NCBI GenBank assembly: GCA_031291445.1
Contig: JARLJA010000187.1
Location: forward strand, 96,943 to 160,942
DNA length: 64,000 nucleotides
Direction: 5' to 3'
Origin: Xanthobacteraceae bacterium
GTDB taxonomy: Bacteria > Pseudomonadota > Alphaproteobacteria > Rhizobiales > Xanthobacteraceae
Position numbers and translations under genes: made by a program. Below are positions 1 to 7,878 of the stretch, one piece after another. Positions within the stretch are counted from its first letter, which is position 1. Each line of letters opens with the position of its first letter. The notes under the pieces were generated by a model that was given only the letters and a program-made list of their open reading frames with translations, made no database searches and was not told the DNA's origin.

Positions 1-137
1 CTCGCTTCAGGCCCCCGAAATCGGCGATGCGTCCGGCCCGCGCGTTGCCCGGCGCGGGGTGAAGGCAAGTTCCGAAAAAGTTCCGGCCTGATCGTGACCG
101 ACAGCGCAGCATCTCGCGACGTCCGGCGGGGCCGTTC
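1..137. other. Left edge, no supportable gene
   Basis: A plus-strand frame is open from the window edge to a TGA at 89-91 and could be the last 29 codons of a gene starting to the left. A minus-strand frame is also open from an ATG near 112 to the edge. Neither has a recognisable motif, so I call nothing. Only weak purine-rich sequence precedes the next gene. Confidence 0.3.
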
Positions 138-1439
138 ATGACCGCGCCGAGCGCACCGATGACCGCCATCGACCGGCGGGCGAAAGCCTGGTGGCGCGAG
201 CTCTGGGTTCAGGTCTTGCTGGCCATGGCGCTCGGCATCGCGCTCGGCGTCGCCCGGCCGGATGTCGCCACCCAGATGCAGCCGCTCGGCGACGCGTTCA
301 TCAAGGCGATCCGCATGCTGATCGCTCCGATCATCTTCTGCACGGTTGTCAACGGCATCGCCCACATGGCGGACATGGCGCGGGTCGGCCGGGTCGCGAT
401 CAAGGCGATCCTGTATTTCGAGGCGATCACCACGCTCGCCCTCGTCATCGGGCTCGTCGCCGTCAATCTGCTGCAGCCCGGCGCCGGCATGAACGTCGAT
501 CTCTCGACCATCAACACCAGCCTGGTCGACCCTTACGTCAAGCAGACCACGGCGGTCGGCGTCGTGGCGTTCCTGATGAACATCATTCCACAGACCTTCG
601 TCGGGGCCTTCTCCGAAGGCAACATCCTGCAAGTGCTGTTCCTGTCGGTGTTGTGCGGCTTCGCGCTGATCTGGCTCGGCGAACGCGCCCGCCCGGTGAC
701 GGAGGTGCTCGATGTCGCCGCCAAGATGGTGTTCGGCGTGGTCCGCATCGTGATGTGGGCGGCACCGTTCGGCGCCTTCGGCGCCATCGCGTTCACCGTC
801 GGCAAGTTCGGCATCGGCTCGCTGTCGTCGCTCGGCAAGCTGGTCGGCGGGTTCTACGTCACCTGCGTCTTCTTCATCGCGGTCGTGCTCGGTCCGGTCG
901 CCGCGCTGTGCGGTTTCAGCCTCGTCAAGTTGATCCGTTACATCCGCGACGAGATTCTGGTCTGCTTCGCGACCACGTCCTCGGAAACCGTCCTGCCGCG
1001 GATCATCATGAAGCTCGAGGCGCTGGGGTGCGAACGCAGCGTGGTCGGGCTGGTGATTCCGACCGGCTATTCCTTCAACCTCGACGGCACCTGCCTCTAT
1101 CTCGCCACCGCCACCGTGTTCCTGGCCCAGGCGACCAATACGCCGTTCGACGTCGGCCACCAGGTCGGCCTGCTGCTGATCCTGCTGCTGACCTCCAAGG
1201 GCGCGGCGGGCATCGCCGGCGCCGCCTTCGTCGTGCTCGCGGCGACGCTTGCCGCCGGCGGCACCATTCCGGTCGCCAGCGTGGCGCTGGTGCTCGGTGT
1301 TCACCGGCTGATGTCGCAGGCCCTGACCCCCACCAACCTGATCGGCAACGCCGTCGCCACCGTCCTGATCGCCGGATGGGAGAACGCGCTCGACCGCGCG
1401 CGGCTCCGCGCGGTGCTCGATGGCGCCGTGGCGGAGTGA
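138..1439 (+). CDS. dctA: DctA-type dicarboxylate:cation symporter
   Basis: Inner-membrane carrier of the DAACS family (C4-dicarboxylate or related acid uptake driven by protons or sodium). The 433-residue length is normal. Family signatures are the ATTSSETVLP stretch at about 278-287 (re-entrant serine-rich loop), SFNLDGT at about 312-318 (TM7 ion-binding motif) and LTSKGAAG at about 351-358. The usual TM8 sequence EARALTN is replaced by SQALTPTN near 393-400, so substrate preference may differ from housekeeping DctA. The next gene, an aldolase giving pyruvate and oxaloacetate from an aromatic-ring product, suggests import of an aromatic-derived or related polycarboxylate. The start is not settled: ATG at 138 has no clear Shine-Dalgarno and ATG at 159 is an alternative. 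Confidence 0.88.
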   Translation: MTAPSAPMTAIDRRAKAWWRELWVQVLLAMALGIALGVARPDVATQMQPLGDAFIKAIRMLIAPIIFCTVVNGIAHMADMARVGRVAIKAILYFEAITTLALVIGLVAVNLLQPGAGMNVDLSTINTSLVDPYVKQTTAVGVVAFLMNIIPQTFVGAFSEGNILQVLFLSVLCGFALIWLGERARPVTEVLDVAAKMVFGVVRIVMWAAPFGAFGAIAFTVGKFGIGSLSSLGKLVGGFYVTCVFFIAVVLGPVAALCGFSLVKLIRYIRDEILVCFATTSSETVLPRIIMKLEALGCERSVVGLVIPTGYSFNLDGTCLYLATATVFLAQATNTPFDVGHQVGLLLILLLTSKGAAGIAGAAFVVLAATLAAGGTIPVASVALVLGVHRLMSQALTPTNLIGNAVATVLIAGWENALDRARLRAVLDGAVAE

Positions 1440-1491
1440 TCGCAAGCAAACCGCAGGCGGCATCGCCCGCCGCGCTGAAAGGAGAACGGAC

Positions 1492-2184
1492 ATGAAGACT
1501 GTGGTGGTGAGAAACATTCCCCGCGCCGAGGAAGCGACCGTGCGCACGCTGGCTGGCGTCGGCGTGTCGACCGCCCACGAGGCCATGGGACGCATCGGCC
1601 TCATGCACCCCTACATGCGTCCGATCTGGGCAGGCGCGGAGGTCGCGGGCACCGCGGTCACGGTTCTCGCTCAGCCCGGCGACAACTGGATGCTGCATGT
1701 CGCCGTCGAACAGTGCCGCAAGGGCGATATCCTGGTGGTCGGCTGCACCACGGAGAACCACGACGGCATGTTCGGCGAGCTGCTGGCGACCTCGCTGATC
1801 GCGCGCGGTGTCGTCGGGCTGGTGATCGACGCCGGCTGTCGCGACGTCAAGGCGCTGACCAAGCTTGGCTTCCCGGTGTGGTCGCGGTCGATCTCGGCGA
1901 AGGGCACCGTGAAGGCGACGCTGGGCGCCGTCAACGTTCCGGTGGTGTGCGCCGGCCAGCTGGTGACGCCGGGCGACGTGGTCGCCGCCGACGACGACGG
2001 CGTCGTGGTGATTCCGCGCGGCGTCGCTGTCGACGTCGCCGCCAAGGCGCAGAAGCGCAACGCCGACGAGGAGGGCAAGCGCAAGCGGCTCGCCTCCGGC
2101 GAACTCGGGCTCGACATGTACAGCATGCGCGAGCCGCTCGCGAAGGCGGGGCTCGTCTATGTCGATCGCCCCGAAGACGTGTGA
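1492..2184 (+). CDS. 4-carboxy-4-hydroxy-2-oxoadipate aldolase (RraA-like)
   Basis: A 230-residue class II pyruvate aldolase of the RraA fold. Known family members cleave 4-carboxy-4-hydroxy-2-oxoadipate to pyruvate and oxaloacetate, the last step of protocatechuate 4,5-cleavage and gallate pathways, and also decarboxylate oxaloacetate. GELLATS at about 95-101 and the Arg-Asp pair R117-D118 match the substrate- and metal-binding residues. I use ATG 1492 because AAAGGAG lies just upstream; an in-frame start at 1420 would overlap dctA. It probably shares a transcript with dctA. No ring-cleavage dioxygenase is in the window. Confidence 0.85.
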   Translation: MKTVVVRNIPRAEEATVRTLAGVGVSTAHEAMGRIGLMHPYMRPIWAGAEVAGTAVTVLAQPGDNWMLHVAVEQCRKGDILVVGCTTENHDGMFGELLATSLIARGVVGLVIDAGCRDVKALTKLGFPVWSRSISAKGTVKATLGAVNVPVVCAGQLVTPGDVVAADDDGVVVIPRGVAVDVAAKAQKRNADEEGKRKRLASGELGLDMYSMREPLAKAGLVYVDRPEDV

Positions 2185-2283
2185 GGCGGACGAGACTTTG
2201 ACCGGACGGGAGTGCCGCGCGCTGCGCGGCGCCCGCAGCTTTCGAGGCGAGACAGCCTGCATGACGGATCGAGAGGCACATCC

Positions 2284-3150
2284 ATGACCGAGCCGAAACA
2301 CTTGCGGACCTTGCTCGGTGATCATCCTTCGACCCAGGCGCTCAAGAACGGGCAGGTGACATCGGACCGTGTCGTTCTGGACTTCGAAACCTCCTACAAG
2401 CCGACCAACCGTGGCTTCAAGCCGATGGTCCGCGAGCAGAGGTTCGACGTCTCCGAACTGGCGATCGTGACCTATCTGATGGCGCGGGAGCATCACAAGC
2501 CGATCGTGCTGCTGCCGGCGGTGGTGATGGGACGATTCCAGCACGTCTATGCGCTCTACAATGCCGAACGCGGCCGGATGACGCCGGCGGATCTCGCCGG
2601 CAAGAGGGTCGGCATCCGCTCCTTCACCACCACCACCGGCGCCTGGATCCGCGGCATTCTCGCCAACGACTACGGCGTCGATCTCGATGCGATCGAGTGG
2701 GTGACGTTTGAGGACCCGCATATCGCGGAGTACCATGATACGACCGCGCGCGCGCCCGCCGACAAGTCCATCCTGCAGATGCTGCTGGACGGCGAGGTGG
2801 ATGCCGTGCTGGGCGAGACCTCCAACGACCCCAGGCTGAGGTCGCTGTGGCCGGATCCCGAGGCCGAGGCGATGGCATGGTACGGTCGTCGCGGCATCGT
2901 TCCGGTCAATCATTTCGTGGTGGTTACGCAGGCGCTGCACGACAGCGACCCCGAGGCCGTGCGCGAGGTCTACCGCCTGCTGCACGACTCGCGGCGCCGG
3001 GCGCCGCCGTCGGCATCGGGACTCGATTTCACGCCGTTCGGCCGCGATGCGATCCGGCCGTCGCTCGAACTGATCATCGACTATGCCGCGCAGCAGGGGC
3101 TGATCTCGCGCCGCTTCGCCGTCGACGACCTGTTCAGCGACCTCGTCTGA
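2284..3150 (+). CDS. 4,5-dihydroxyphthalate decarboxylase-like protein
   Basis: A 288-residue protein resembling Pht5-type 4,5-dihydroxyphthalate decarboxylases, which share the periplasmic-binding-protein fold but are cytoplasmic. No signal peptide is visible. Supporting stretches are RFDVSELAIVTYL (about 60-72), LAGKRVGIRSFT near 110 and DGEVDAVLGE near 170. In phthalate catabolism the reaction yields protocatechuate, which fits the upstream aldolase acting at the end of protocatechuate 4,5-cleavage. The true substrate is uncertain because the neighbouring phthalate oxygenase genes are absent. ATG 2284 gives the family-like N-terminus; the in-frame 2212 start would add an unrelated basic stretch. 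Confidence 0.7.
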   Translation: MTEPKHLRTLLGDHPSTQALKNGQVTSDRVVLDFETSYKPTNRGFKPMVREQRFDVSELAIVTYLMAREHHKPIVLLPAVVMGRFQHVYALYNAERGRMTPADLAGKRVGIRSFTTTTGAWIRGILANDYGVDLDAIEWVTFEDPHIAEYHDTTARAPADKSILQMLLDGEVDAVLGETSNDPRLRSLWPDPEAEAMAWYGRRGIVPVNHFVVVTQALHDSDPEAVREVYRLLHDSRRRAPPSASGLDFTPFGRDAIRPSLELIIDYAAQQGLISRRFAVDDLFSDLV

Positions 3151-3203
3151 CCGGGGCCAGGGCAGCCGGCAGGCACAACCGCCCCCAGGGAAGGAAACAG
3201 ACC

Positions 3204-3809
3204 ATGATCGTCGATTCGCAGTTCGCCGACCGCGTCGCCATTCGCGACCTGATCGAAAACTGGGCGGTGTGGCGCGATGCCGGCGACTGGGACCGCTTCG
3301 CGACCGTCTGGCACGACGACGGTTGGATGTCGGCGACCTGGTTTCAGGGGCCGGCGTCCGACTTCATCCGGGTCACCCGCGAAGGCTGGGACAAGGGCGT
3401 CAGCATCCTGCATTTCCTTGGCGGCAGCAGCATCGATCTCGCCGGGACCCGCGCCATCGCCCAGACCAAGATGACGATCTCGCAGCGCGGGCCGGTCCAC
3501 GGCGTGGAGTGCGACGTGGTGTGCACCGGCCGGTTCTTCGATTTTCTCGAGAAGCGCAAGGACAAATGGGGCCTGGTACGGCGACAGCCGATCTATGAGA
3601 AAGACCGGATCGATCCGGTGAGCCCCTCGGCCGCGCTGAAACTGGACGAAGCCAAGCTCGCGCAATTTCCCCAGGGCTACCGTCACCTGGCCTATATCCA
3701 GGAGGAGATCGGCTATCGCGTCAAACGCGACATGCCGGGCCTGCGCGGCGCCGAGGTCGAGGCGCTCTATGGTCAGGGCCGGGACTGGCTGGCGGGGCGG
3801 AGCTACTAG
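3204..3809 (+). CDS. SnoaL/NTF2-like protein
   Basis: A 201-residue protein of the SnoaL-like (NTF2 fold) superfamily. The beginning (IRDLIENWAVWRDAGDWDRF, roughly 11-30) is the usual helix of polyketide-cyclase-like and dehydratase-like members. AAGGAA sits 8-10 bases before ATG 3204. It follows the decarboxylase-like gene by 53 bases and probably belongs to the same operon. Many aromatic-acid clusters carry such a protein as a lyase, isomerase or small subunit, but no catalytic residue pattern lets me name a reaction. Confidence 0.7.
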   Translation: MIVDSQFADRVAIRDLIENWAVWRDAGDWDRFATVWHDDGWMSATWFQGPASDFIRVTREGWDKGVSILHFLGGSSIDLAGTRAIAQTKMTISQRGPVHGVECDVVCTGRFFDFLEKRKDKWGLVRRQPIYEKDRIDPVSPSAALKLDEAKLAQFPQGYRHLAYIQEEIGYRVKRDMPGLRGAEVEALYGQGRDWLAGRSY

Positions 3810-3859
3810 ACGCAAGCTTCCCAGGCTGCTCAACTGCGGTCATTCCGACAGCAGGGCGC

Positions 3860-4468
3860 GTGGCCATGCTTGACTTCAAGACGTGTGACGAAGCCCGGCG
3901 CGAACGAAATCCCGTCTACGACGGGAGGTTTTTTACCGCGGTCACGACCACGGGGATCTACTGTCGACCGATCTGCCCGGCGCAGCCATTGTCCCGGAAT
4001 GTCAGATTCTACCTGAGCGCGGCTGCCGCCGAACGCGACGGCTTTCGACCGTGCTTTCGTTGCCGGCCCGAGACGGCTCCGTTCTCACCGGCCTGGAACG
4101 GCACGCGCACCACGGTGGGGCGTGCCCTCAAGCTGATTGATGCGGGGGCACTGGACGACGGCTCCGTCGAACAGTTGGCGGGCAAACTCGGCGTCGGAGT
4201 TCGCCACCTGTCGCGGCTGTTCCAGGCACATCTCGGAACGAGCCCGACCGCGGTCGCGAGAACCCGCCGCCTGCAGCGCGCCAAGAGGCTTCTCGATTCC
4301 ACCGGCTTGTCGATGACGGAGATTGCCGCGCGTTCGGGCTTCTCAAGTATTCGCAGCTTCAATGCGACCTTCGTCGAAGTCTACGGGCGACCGCCTTCCG
4401 CGGTGCGCGTTGGGCGCAAGCGAGCGCCGTTCCGTCAACGTGATGGGCGGGCGATCGGCGCGGGCTGA
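3860..4468 (+). CDS. Ada-type Zn domain plus AraC HTH regulator
   Basis: A 202-residue protein with an N-terminal Ada-like zinc domain (cysteines in CRPIC and CFRC, at about 36-72) that in relatives accepts methyl groups from DNA phosphotriesters, followed by an AraC-type double helix-turn-helix (about 95-185, ending in EVYGRPPSAVR). The size matches stand-alone AdaA proteins. The N-terminal sequence (RNPVYDGRFFTAV) instead resembles the larger Ada-AlkA fusions, whose glycosylase half is missing here. It probably regulates an alkylation response, but no alkylation-repair gene is adjacent. The start may be GTG 3860 or ATG 3866. Confidence 0.82.
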   Translation: MAMLDFKTCDEARRERNPVYDGRFFTAVTTTGIYCRPICPAQPLSRNVRFYLSAAAAERDGFRPCFRCRPETAPFSPAWNGTRTTVGRALKLIDAGALDDGSVEQLAGKLGVGVRHLSRLFQAHLGTSPTAVARTRRLQRAKRLLDSTGLSMTEIAARSGFSSIRSFNATFVEVYGRPPSAVRVGRKRAPFRQRDGRAIGAG

Positions 4469-4603
4469 TCGGCACAGCCGATCGAGTCCGATTTCTGCCA
4501 GTCATCGGCGTCTTGGAGTGTTATCGGTCGGCTCCATGCAGAAGCCTGCAGCCCGGTCGCGCGCCAGTGCCCGCGTTCGACCAGAACAGCCCAGGAGTCG
4601 CCA

Positions 4604-5086
4604 GTGTCGAGCCTTTCAGCCAGGAAGACCTACGGAACGGTGAGTGCGGACAGGCAGAAAGAGTTGACCGGCCTTGAGTTCGTCCAGGGCCTCGCCGACG
4701 GTACGCTGCCGCTCAACACGATTGCCGAGACTTTGGGTTATGACGTGATCGAGGCGGAGAGCGGGCGCGTCGTCGTTGCGATGGAGCCGGGCGGCGCCCA
4801 TCTCAATCCCGCCGGCACCGTGCATGGCGGTCTCTCGGCGACGTTGCTCGACAGCTGCATGGGACTTGCCATCCAGTCGACTCTCGACAAGGGCGTCGGG
4901 CAGACCACCCTGGAGTTCAAGATCTCGCTGGTGCGGCCCATCACCCCGGCAACCGGTCCGATCAAGGCAGAAGGCAAGGTGCTGCATCGGGGGCGCCGGG
5001 TCGGAACCGCGGAAGGACGGATCACGGACGGAAAGGGGAGCCTGCTCGCGCACGGCACGACGACCTGCCTGATCTTCCAGAACTGA
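4604..5086 (+). CDS. PaaI-family acyl-CoA thioesterase
   Basis: A 160-residue hotdog thioesterase. The hallmark is the NPAGTVHGG stretch near residues 67-75 followed by a helix with an acidic residue (LLDSCMG), as in PaaI/YbgC-type enzymes that hydrolyse aryl- or acyl-CoA esters. A GTG start at 4604 is preferred because AGGAG lies 7-8 bases upstream. It stands alone on the plus strand and converges on a crotonase operon. The natural acyl-CoA cannot be told from sequence. Confidence 0.82.
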   Translation: MSSLSARKTYGTVSADRQKELTGLEFVQGLADGTLPLNTIAETLGYDVIEAESGRVVVAMEPGGAHLNPAGTVHGGLSATLLDSCMGLAIQSTLDKGVGQTTLEFKISLVRPITPATGPIKAEGKVLHRGRRVGTAEGRITDGKGSLLAHGTTTCLIFQN

Positions 5087-5132
5087 GGCACGGTTCAGCC
5101 TCCTGCACGGCGTGGCCCCGCGTCGTCCGGCA

Positions 5133-5924
5133 TCAGCGCCCCTTGAACACCGGCTTGCGCTTTTCCATGAAGGCCTTGCGGCCTTCCTCGTAGTCCTCGC
5201 TGACGAAGCACTTCGCCACCATGTCGGCGCACCGCGCCAAATCGCGCCCGCTTTCGTCCTTCAGCACCTCGCTGACGATGAACTTGATCGAGTCGACGGT
5301 CAAAGGTGCGTTCGCCGAGATCATGTGAGCGTAGTCGCGCACGTAGTCCTCGAGCGCGTCGGCGGCGACCACGCGGTTGACGAGTCCCATCTCGCGCGCC
5401 TCGACGGCGTCGAACTGGCGTGCGGTGAAGAAGATCTCCTTGGTGAAGGACGGGCCGACGATGTCCATCAGCCGCTTGACCCCGGGATAGGGATAGCCGA
5501 GGCCGAGCTTGGCTGCCGGCACCGCGAAACGGGACTCCTCCGAGCAGATCCGCAGGTCGCAGCAGCTCGCCAATCCCATGCCGCCGCCGATGCAGTAGCC
5601 GCGGATCATCGCGATGGTCGGTTTGGGGAATTCATGGACGGCGGCGTAGCCGCGCTCGACCGCGTCGTTGTAGGTCTTCACCGCGGCCGCGGAGGCGCGT
5701 TCCTCGCCGAATTTCGAGATGTCGGCGCCGGAAATGAAAGCCTTGCCGCCGGCGCCGGTGAGCACGACGACCCGCACGGCGGGGTCAATCTTGAAGCGTT
5801 CGAGGATCTCGACGCAGCCCAGCCACATCTCGAGCGACACGGCGTTGTGGCGGCTCGGATTGTTGAAGATGACATAGCCGACGTCGTCATCGAGCCGGGA
5901 GAGCATCTTGTCCGTCTGCGACAT
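5133..5924 (-). CDS. Crotonase-family protein lacking both catalytic Glu
   Basis: A 263-residue enoyl-CoA hydratase/isomerase superfamily member with the oxyanion-hole region (AFISGADIS, about 62-70) and the CIGGGMG loop (about 111-117). The two glutamates used by classical enoyl-CoA hydratase are replaced: Gly at about 117 and Ala at about 137 (VPAAKLGLG). Simple hydratase activity is therefore doubtful; a thioester hydrolase, isomerase or decarboxylase role is possible. It is the last gene of an operon with a CaiB-type CoA-transferase (63 bases upstream) and a GlcG-like protein, so the substrate is probably the CoA ester made by that transferase. Confidence 0.85.
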   Translation of the reverse strand: MSQTDKMLSRLDDDVGYVIFNNPSRHNAVSLEMWLGCVEILERFKIDPAVRVVVLTGAGGKAFISGADISKFGEERASAAAVKTYNDAVERGYAAVHEFPKPTIAMIRGYCIGGGMGLASCCDLRICSEESRFAVPAAKLGLGYPYPGVKRLMDIVGPSFTKEIFFTARQFDAVEAREMGLVNRVVAADALEDYVRDYAHMISANAPLTVDSIKFIVSEVLKDESGRDLARCADMVAKCFVSEDYEEGRKAFMEKRKPVFKGR

Positions 5925-5987
5925 TTTCAGTTCCTGTTGCGAGGGATGGGCGGTTGTTTTGGATGAATCCGGCGCACGAGTCCGTAG

Positions 5988-7181
5988 CTAGACCACGCCC
6001 GCGGCGCGCAGCTCGGAAATCTCGCCAGCGTTGAAGCCGAATTCCAGCAAGACGTCGTCGGTGTGTTCGGCGATCTCCGGCGGACGCACGGCCATGCGGC
6101 TCGGCGTCCGCGACAGCGTCATCGGCTGTCCCACCAGCCGGATGGGACGGCCATCGTCGGTGGGGACGTCCTGGGCGATGCCGAGATGACGAACCTGGGG
6201 GTCGTCGAACATCTGGTCGATGGCGTAGATCGGCCCGCACGGCACGCCCGCGGAATTGAGGTCGTCGACCCAGGCAGCGGTCGGTCTCGTCTGCGTGATA
6301 CGCTCGATCGCCGCGTTCAGCGCATCGCGATGGTCCGAGCGCTTGGTGTTGGTGGCAAAGCGTGCGTCCGCCAGCAACTCCGCGGCCCCCAGGGCGGCTG
6401 CGAGCCGCTCCCAGATCGTCTGCCCGGCGGTGGCGATATTGATGTAGCCGTCGGCGGTCTTGAATGCGCCTGTGGGAATGCTGGTCGGATGGCTGTTGCC
6501 GGCCTGGCCGGCGACCTCGCCGTGCATCAGCCAGCGCGCCGCCTGGAAGTCGAGCATGAAGATCTGGGCCTGAAGCAGCGAGGTCTGAACCCACTGGCCT
6601 TCGCCGGACTGCTCGCGCTCGAGCAGGGCGGTCAGGATTCCCATGGCGCAGAACAGGCCCGCGGTCAGGTCCGCCACCGGAATGCCGACGCGCATCGGGC
6701 CGCCGCCCGGCGCGCCGGTGATCGACATCAGGCCGCCCATGCCCTGCGCGATCTGATCGAAGCCCGGCCGCTGGCAATACGGGCCGTCCTGGCCGAAGCC
6801 GGAGATGCTGGCATAGACGAGGCGCGGATTGACGCCTCGCAGGGCCGGATAGCCGATGCCGAGGCGCTCCTTCACGTCAGGACGATAGTTTTCGATCACC
6901 ACGTCGGCCCTGGTCACGAGCCGCAGGAAGACGTCGCGACCACGCGGCGATTTGAGGTCGAGAGTCATCGCGCGCTTGTTGCGGTGCAGGTTCTGGAAGT
7001 CGGCGCCATGGCGCGGTCCGCCGGGCTGTTCGGCGTCGGCGACGGCGGTGGGCGCCTCGATCTTGATGACGTTGGCGCCCCAGTCCGCGAGCTGGCGCAC
7101 CGCGGTCGGGCCCGAGCGGATCCGCGTCAGGTCGAGAACGGTGAAGCGGGACAGGGCTTGCGACGCGCAGGTGAAGCTCAT
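5988..7181 (-). CDS. CaiB/BaiF-family CoA-transferase
   Basis: A 397-residue class III CoA-transferase, normal length for the family, that moves CoA between carboxylic acids. The N-terminal VLDLTR, the RNKRAMTLDLK stretch (about 68-78) and the catalytic aspartate in PVADLTAG (D171) are present. It is flanked by a GlcG-like gene 26 bases upstream and a crotonase downstream. It likely activates a carboxylic acid for the crotonase; donor and acceptor are unknown. Confidence 0.9.
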   Translation of the reverse strand: MSFTCASQALSRFTVLDLTRIRSGPTAVRQLADWGANVIKIEAPTAVADAEQPGGPRHGADFQNLHRNKRAMTLDLKSPRGRDVFLRLVTRADVVIENYRPDVKERLGIGYPALRGVNPRLVYASISGFGQDGPYCQRPGFDQIAQGMGGLMSITGAPGGGPMRVGIPVADLTAGLFCAMGILTALLEREQSGEGQWVQTSLLQAQIFMLDFQAARWLMHGEVAGQAGNSHPTSIPTGAFKTADGYINIATAGQTIWERLAAALGAAELLADARFATNTKRSDHRDALNAAIERITQTRPTAAWVDDLNSAGVPCGPIYAIDQMFDDPQVRHLGIAQDVPTDDGRPIRLVGQPMTLSRTPSRMAVRPPEIAEHTDDVLLEFGFNAGEISELRAAGVV

Positions 7182-7207
7182 GAGCGCCTCCCGACCAATC
7201 GCAGGGG

Positions 7208-7645
7208 TTAGCCGATACTGGCCTTCAGCCCCGCAGCCTCGATCCCGGCGACCGCGCAGGCCTCGTCATTGTCGGAGGTATCGCCGCTGATCCCGACCGC
7301 GCCGATGGTGTCGCCGGCGCCGTCCACGATCAGCACGCCGCCCGGCACCGGCACCAGCGCGCCGCGGGCCAGGGTGTTCATGGCGTCGATGAAGTAGGGC
7401 TGTTCGTTGGCCCGCTTGAAGATCGCCCGCGATCCCATGCCCAGCGCCAGCGCGCCATAGGCCTTGCCATGGGCGATCTCGCTGCGCATCAGGCTGGTGC
7501 CGTCCTGGGCCGCCGCCGCCTTGAGGCTGCCGCGGGGGTCGAGCACGACCACCGCGAGCGGCTTCAGCTTCTTGTCCGTCGCCGCGGCGAGCGCCGTGGT
7601 GAGGATCTTCTGGGCGGTTTCGAGGGTCAGCGTTGTCATGTTCAT
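7208..7645 (-). CDS. GlcG/HbpS-family protein
   Basis: A 145-residue single-domain protein of the GlcG/HbpS (DUF336) family. Members fold as an alpha/beta domain and some bind haem or act with dehydratases and CoA pathways. Family features are the VVVLDPRG stretch near 32-39 and the glycine-rich PVPGGVLIVDG near 98-108. No signal peptide is visible. First gene of a three-gene minus-strand operon with a CoA-transferase and a crotonase. Function is not established. Confidence 0.82.
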   Translation of the reverse strand: MNMTTLTLETAQKILTTALAAATDKKLKPLAVVVLDPRGSLKAAAAQDGTSLMRSEIAHGKAYGALALGMGSRAIFKRANEQPYFIDAMNTLARGALVPVPGGVLIVDGAGDTIGAVGISGDTSDNDEACAVAGIEAAGLKASIG

Positions 7646-7878
7646 TCTCGGGTTCGGGTTGAGGGATGGCGGACCTTAAGGCGCCGCAGGGGGCCGTGTC
7701 GCATTTGCCGCGCACACGGGGCTCATGGCAAGCGCCGGCGCGGAGGCATGAGGTTCCTATCACCGCAACCCGGTGGATTTCCAACGCGCTGATCCGGCCC
7801 ACCAGATCCGCTTGCCGGGGTTTGACAGCGGCGGATTGCCGTGGACAGGTCTCCCCCGCTACCGATCCGGAGTATTTG
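7646..7878. promoter_or_regulatory. Divergent intergenic region with TTGACA
   Basis: This 233-base region separates the GlcG operon (leftward) and the oxidoreductase (rightward). A perfect -35 hexamer TTGACA lies at 7822-7827 on the plus strand, but no good -10 follows at 16-18 bases. No clear dyad is seen. Confidence 0.25.

Noticed and set aside
1075..2985. A 636-codon minus-strand frame opposite dctA and the aldolase
   Set aside because: No domains and composition typical of a GC shadow.
4469..4603. Remnant of an AlkA glycosylase domain after the Ada-type gene
   Set aside because: The 135 bases show no glycosylase-like translation in any frame, so a recent frameshift is not supported.
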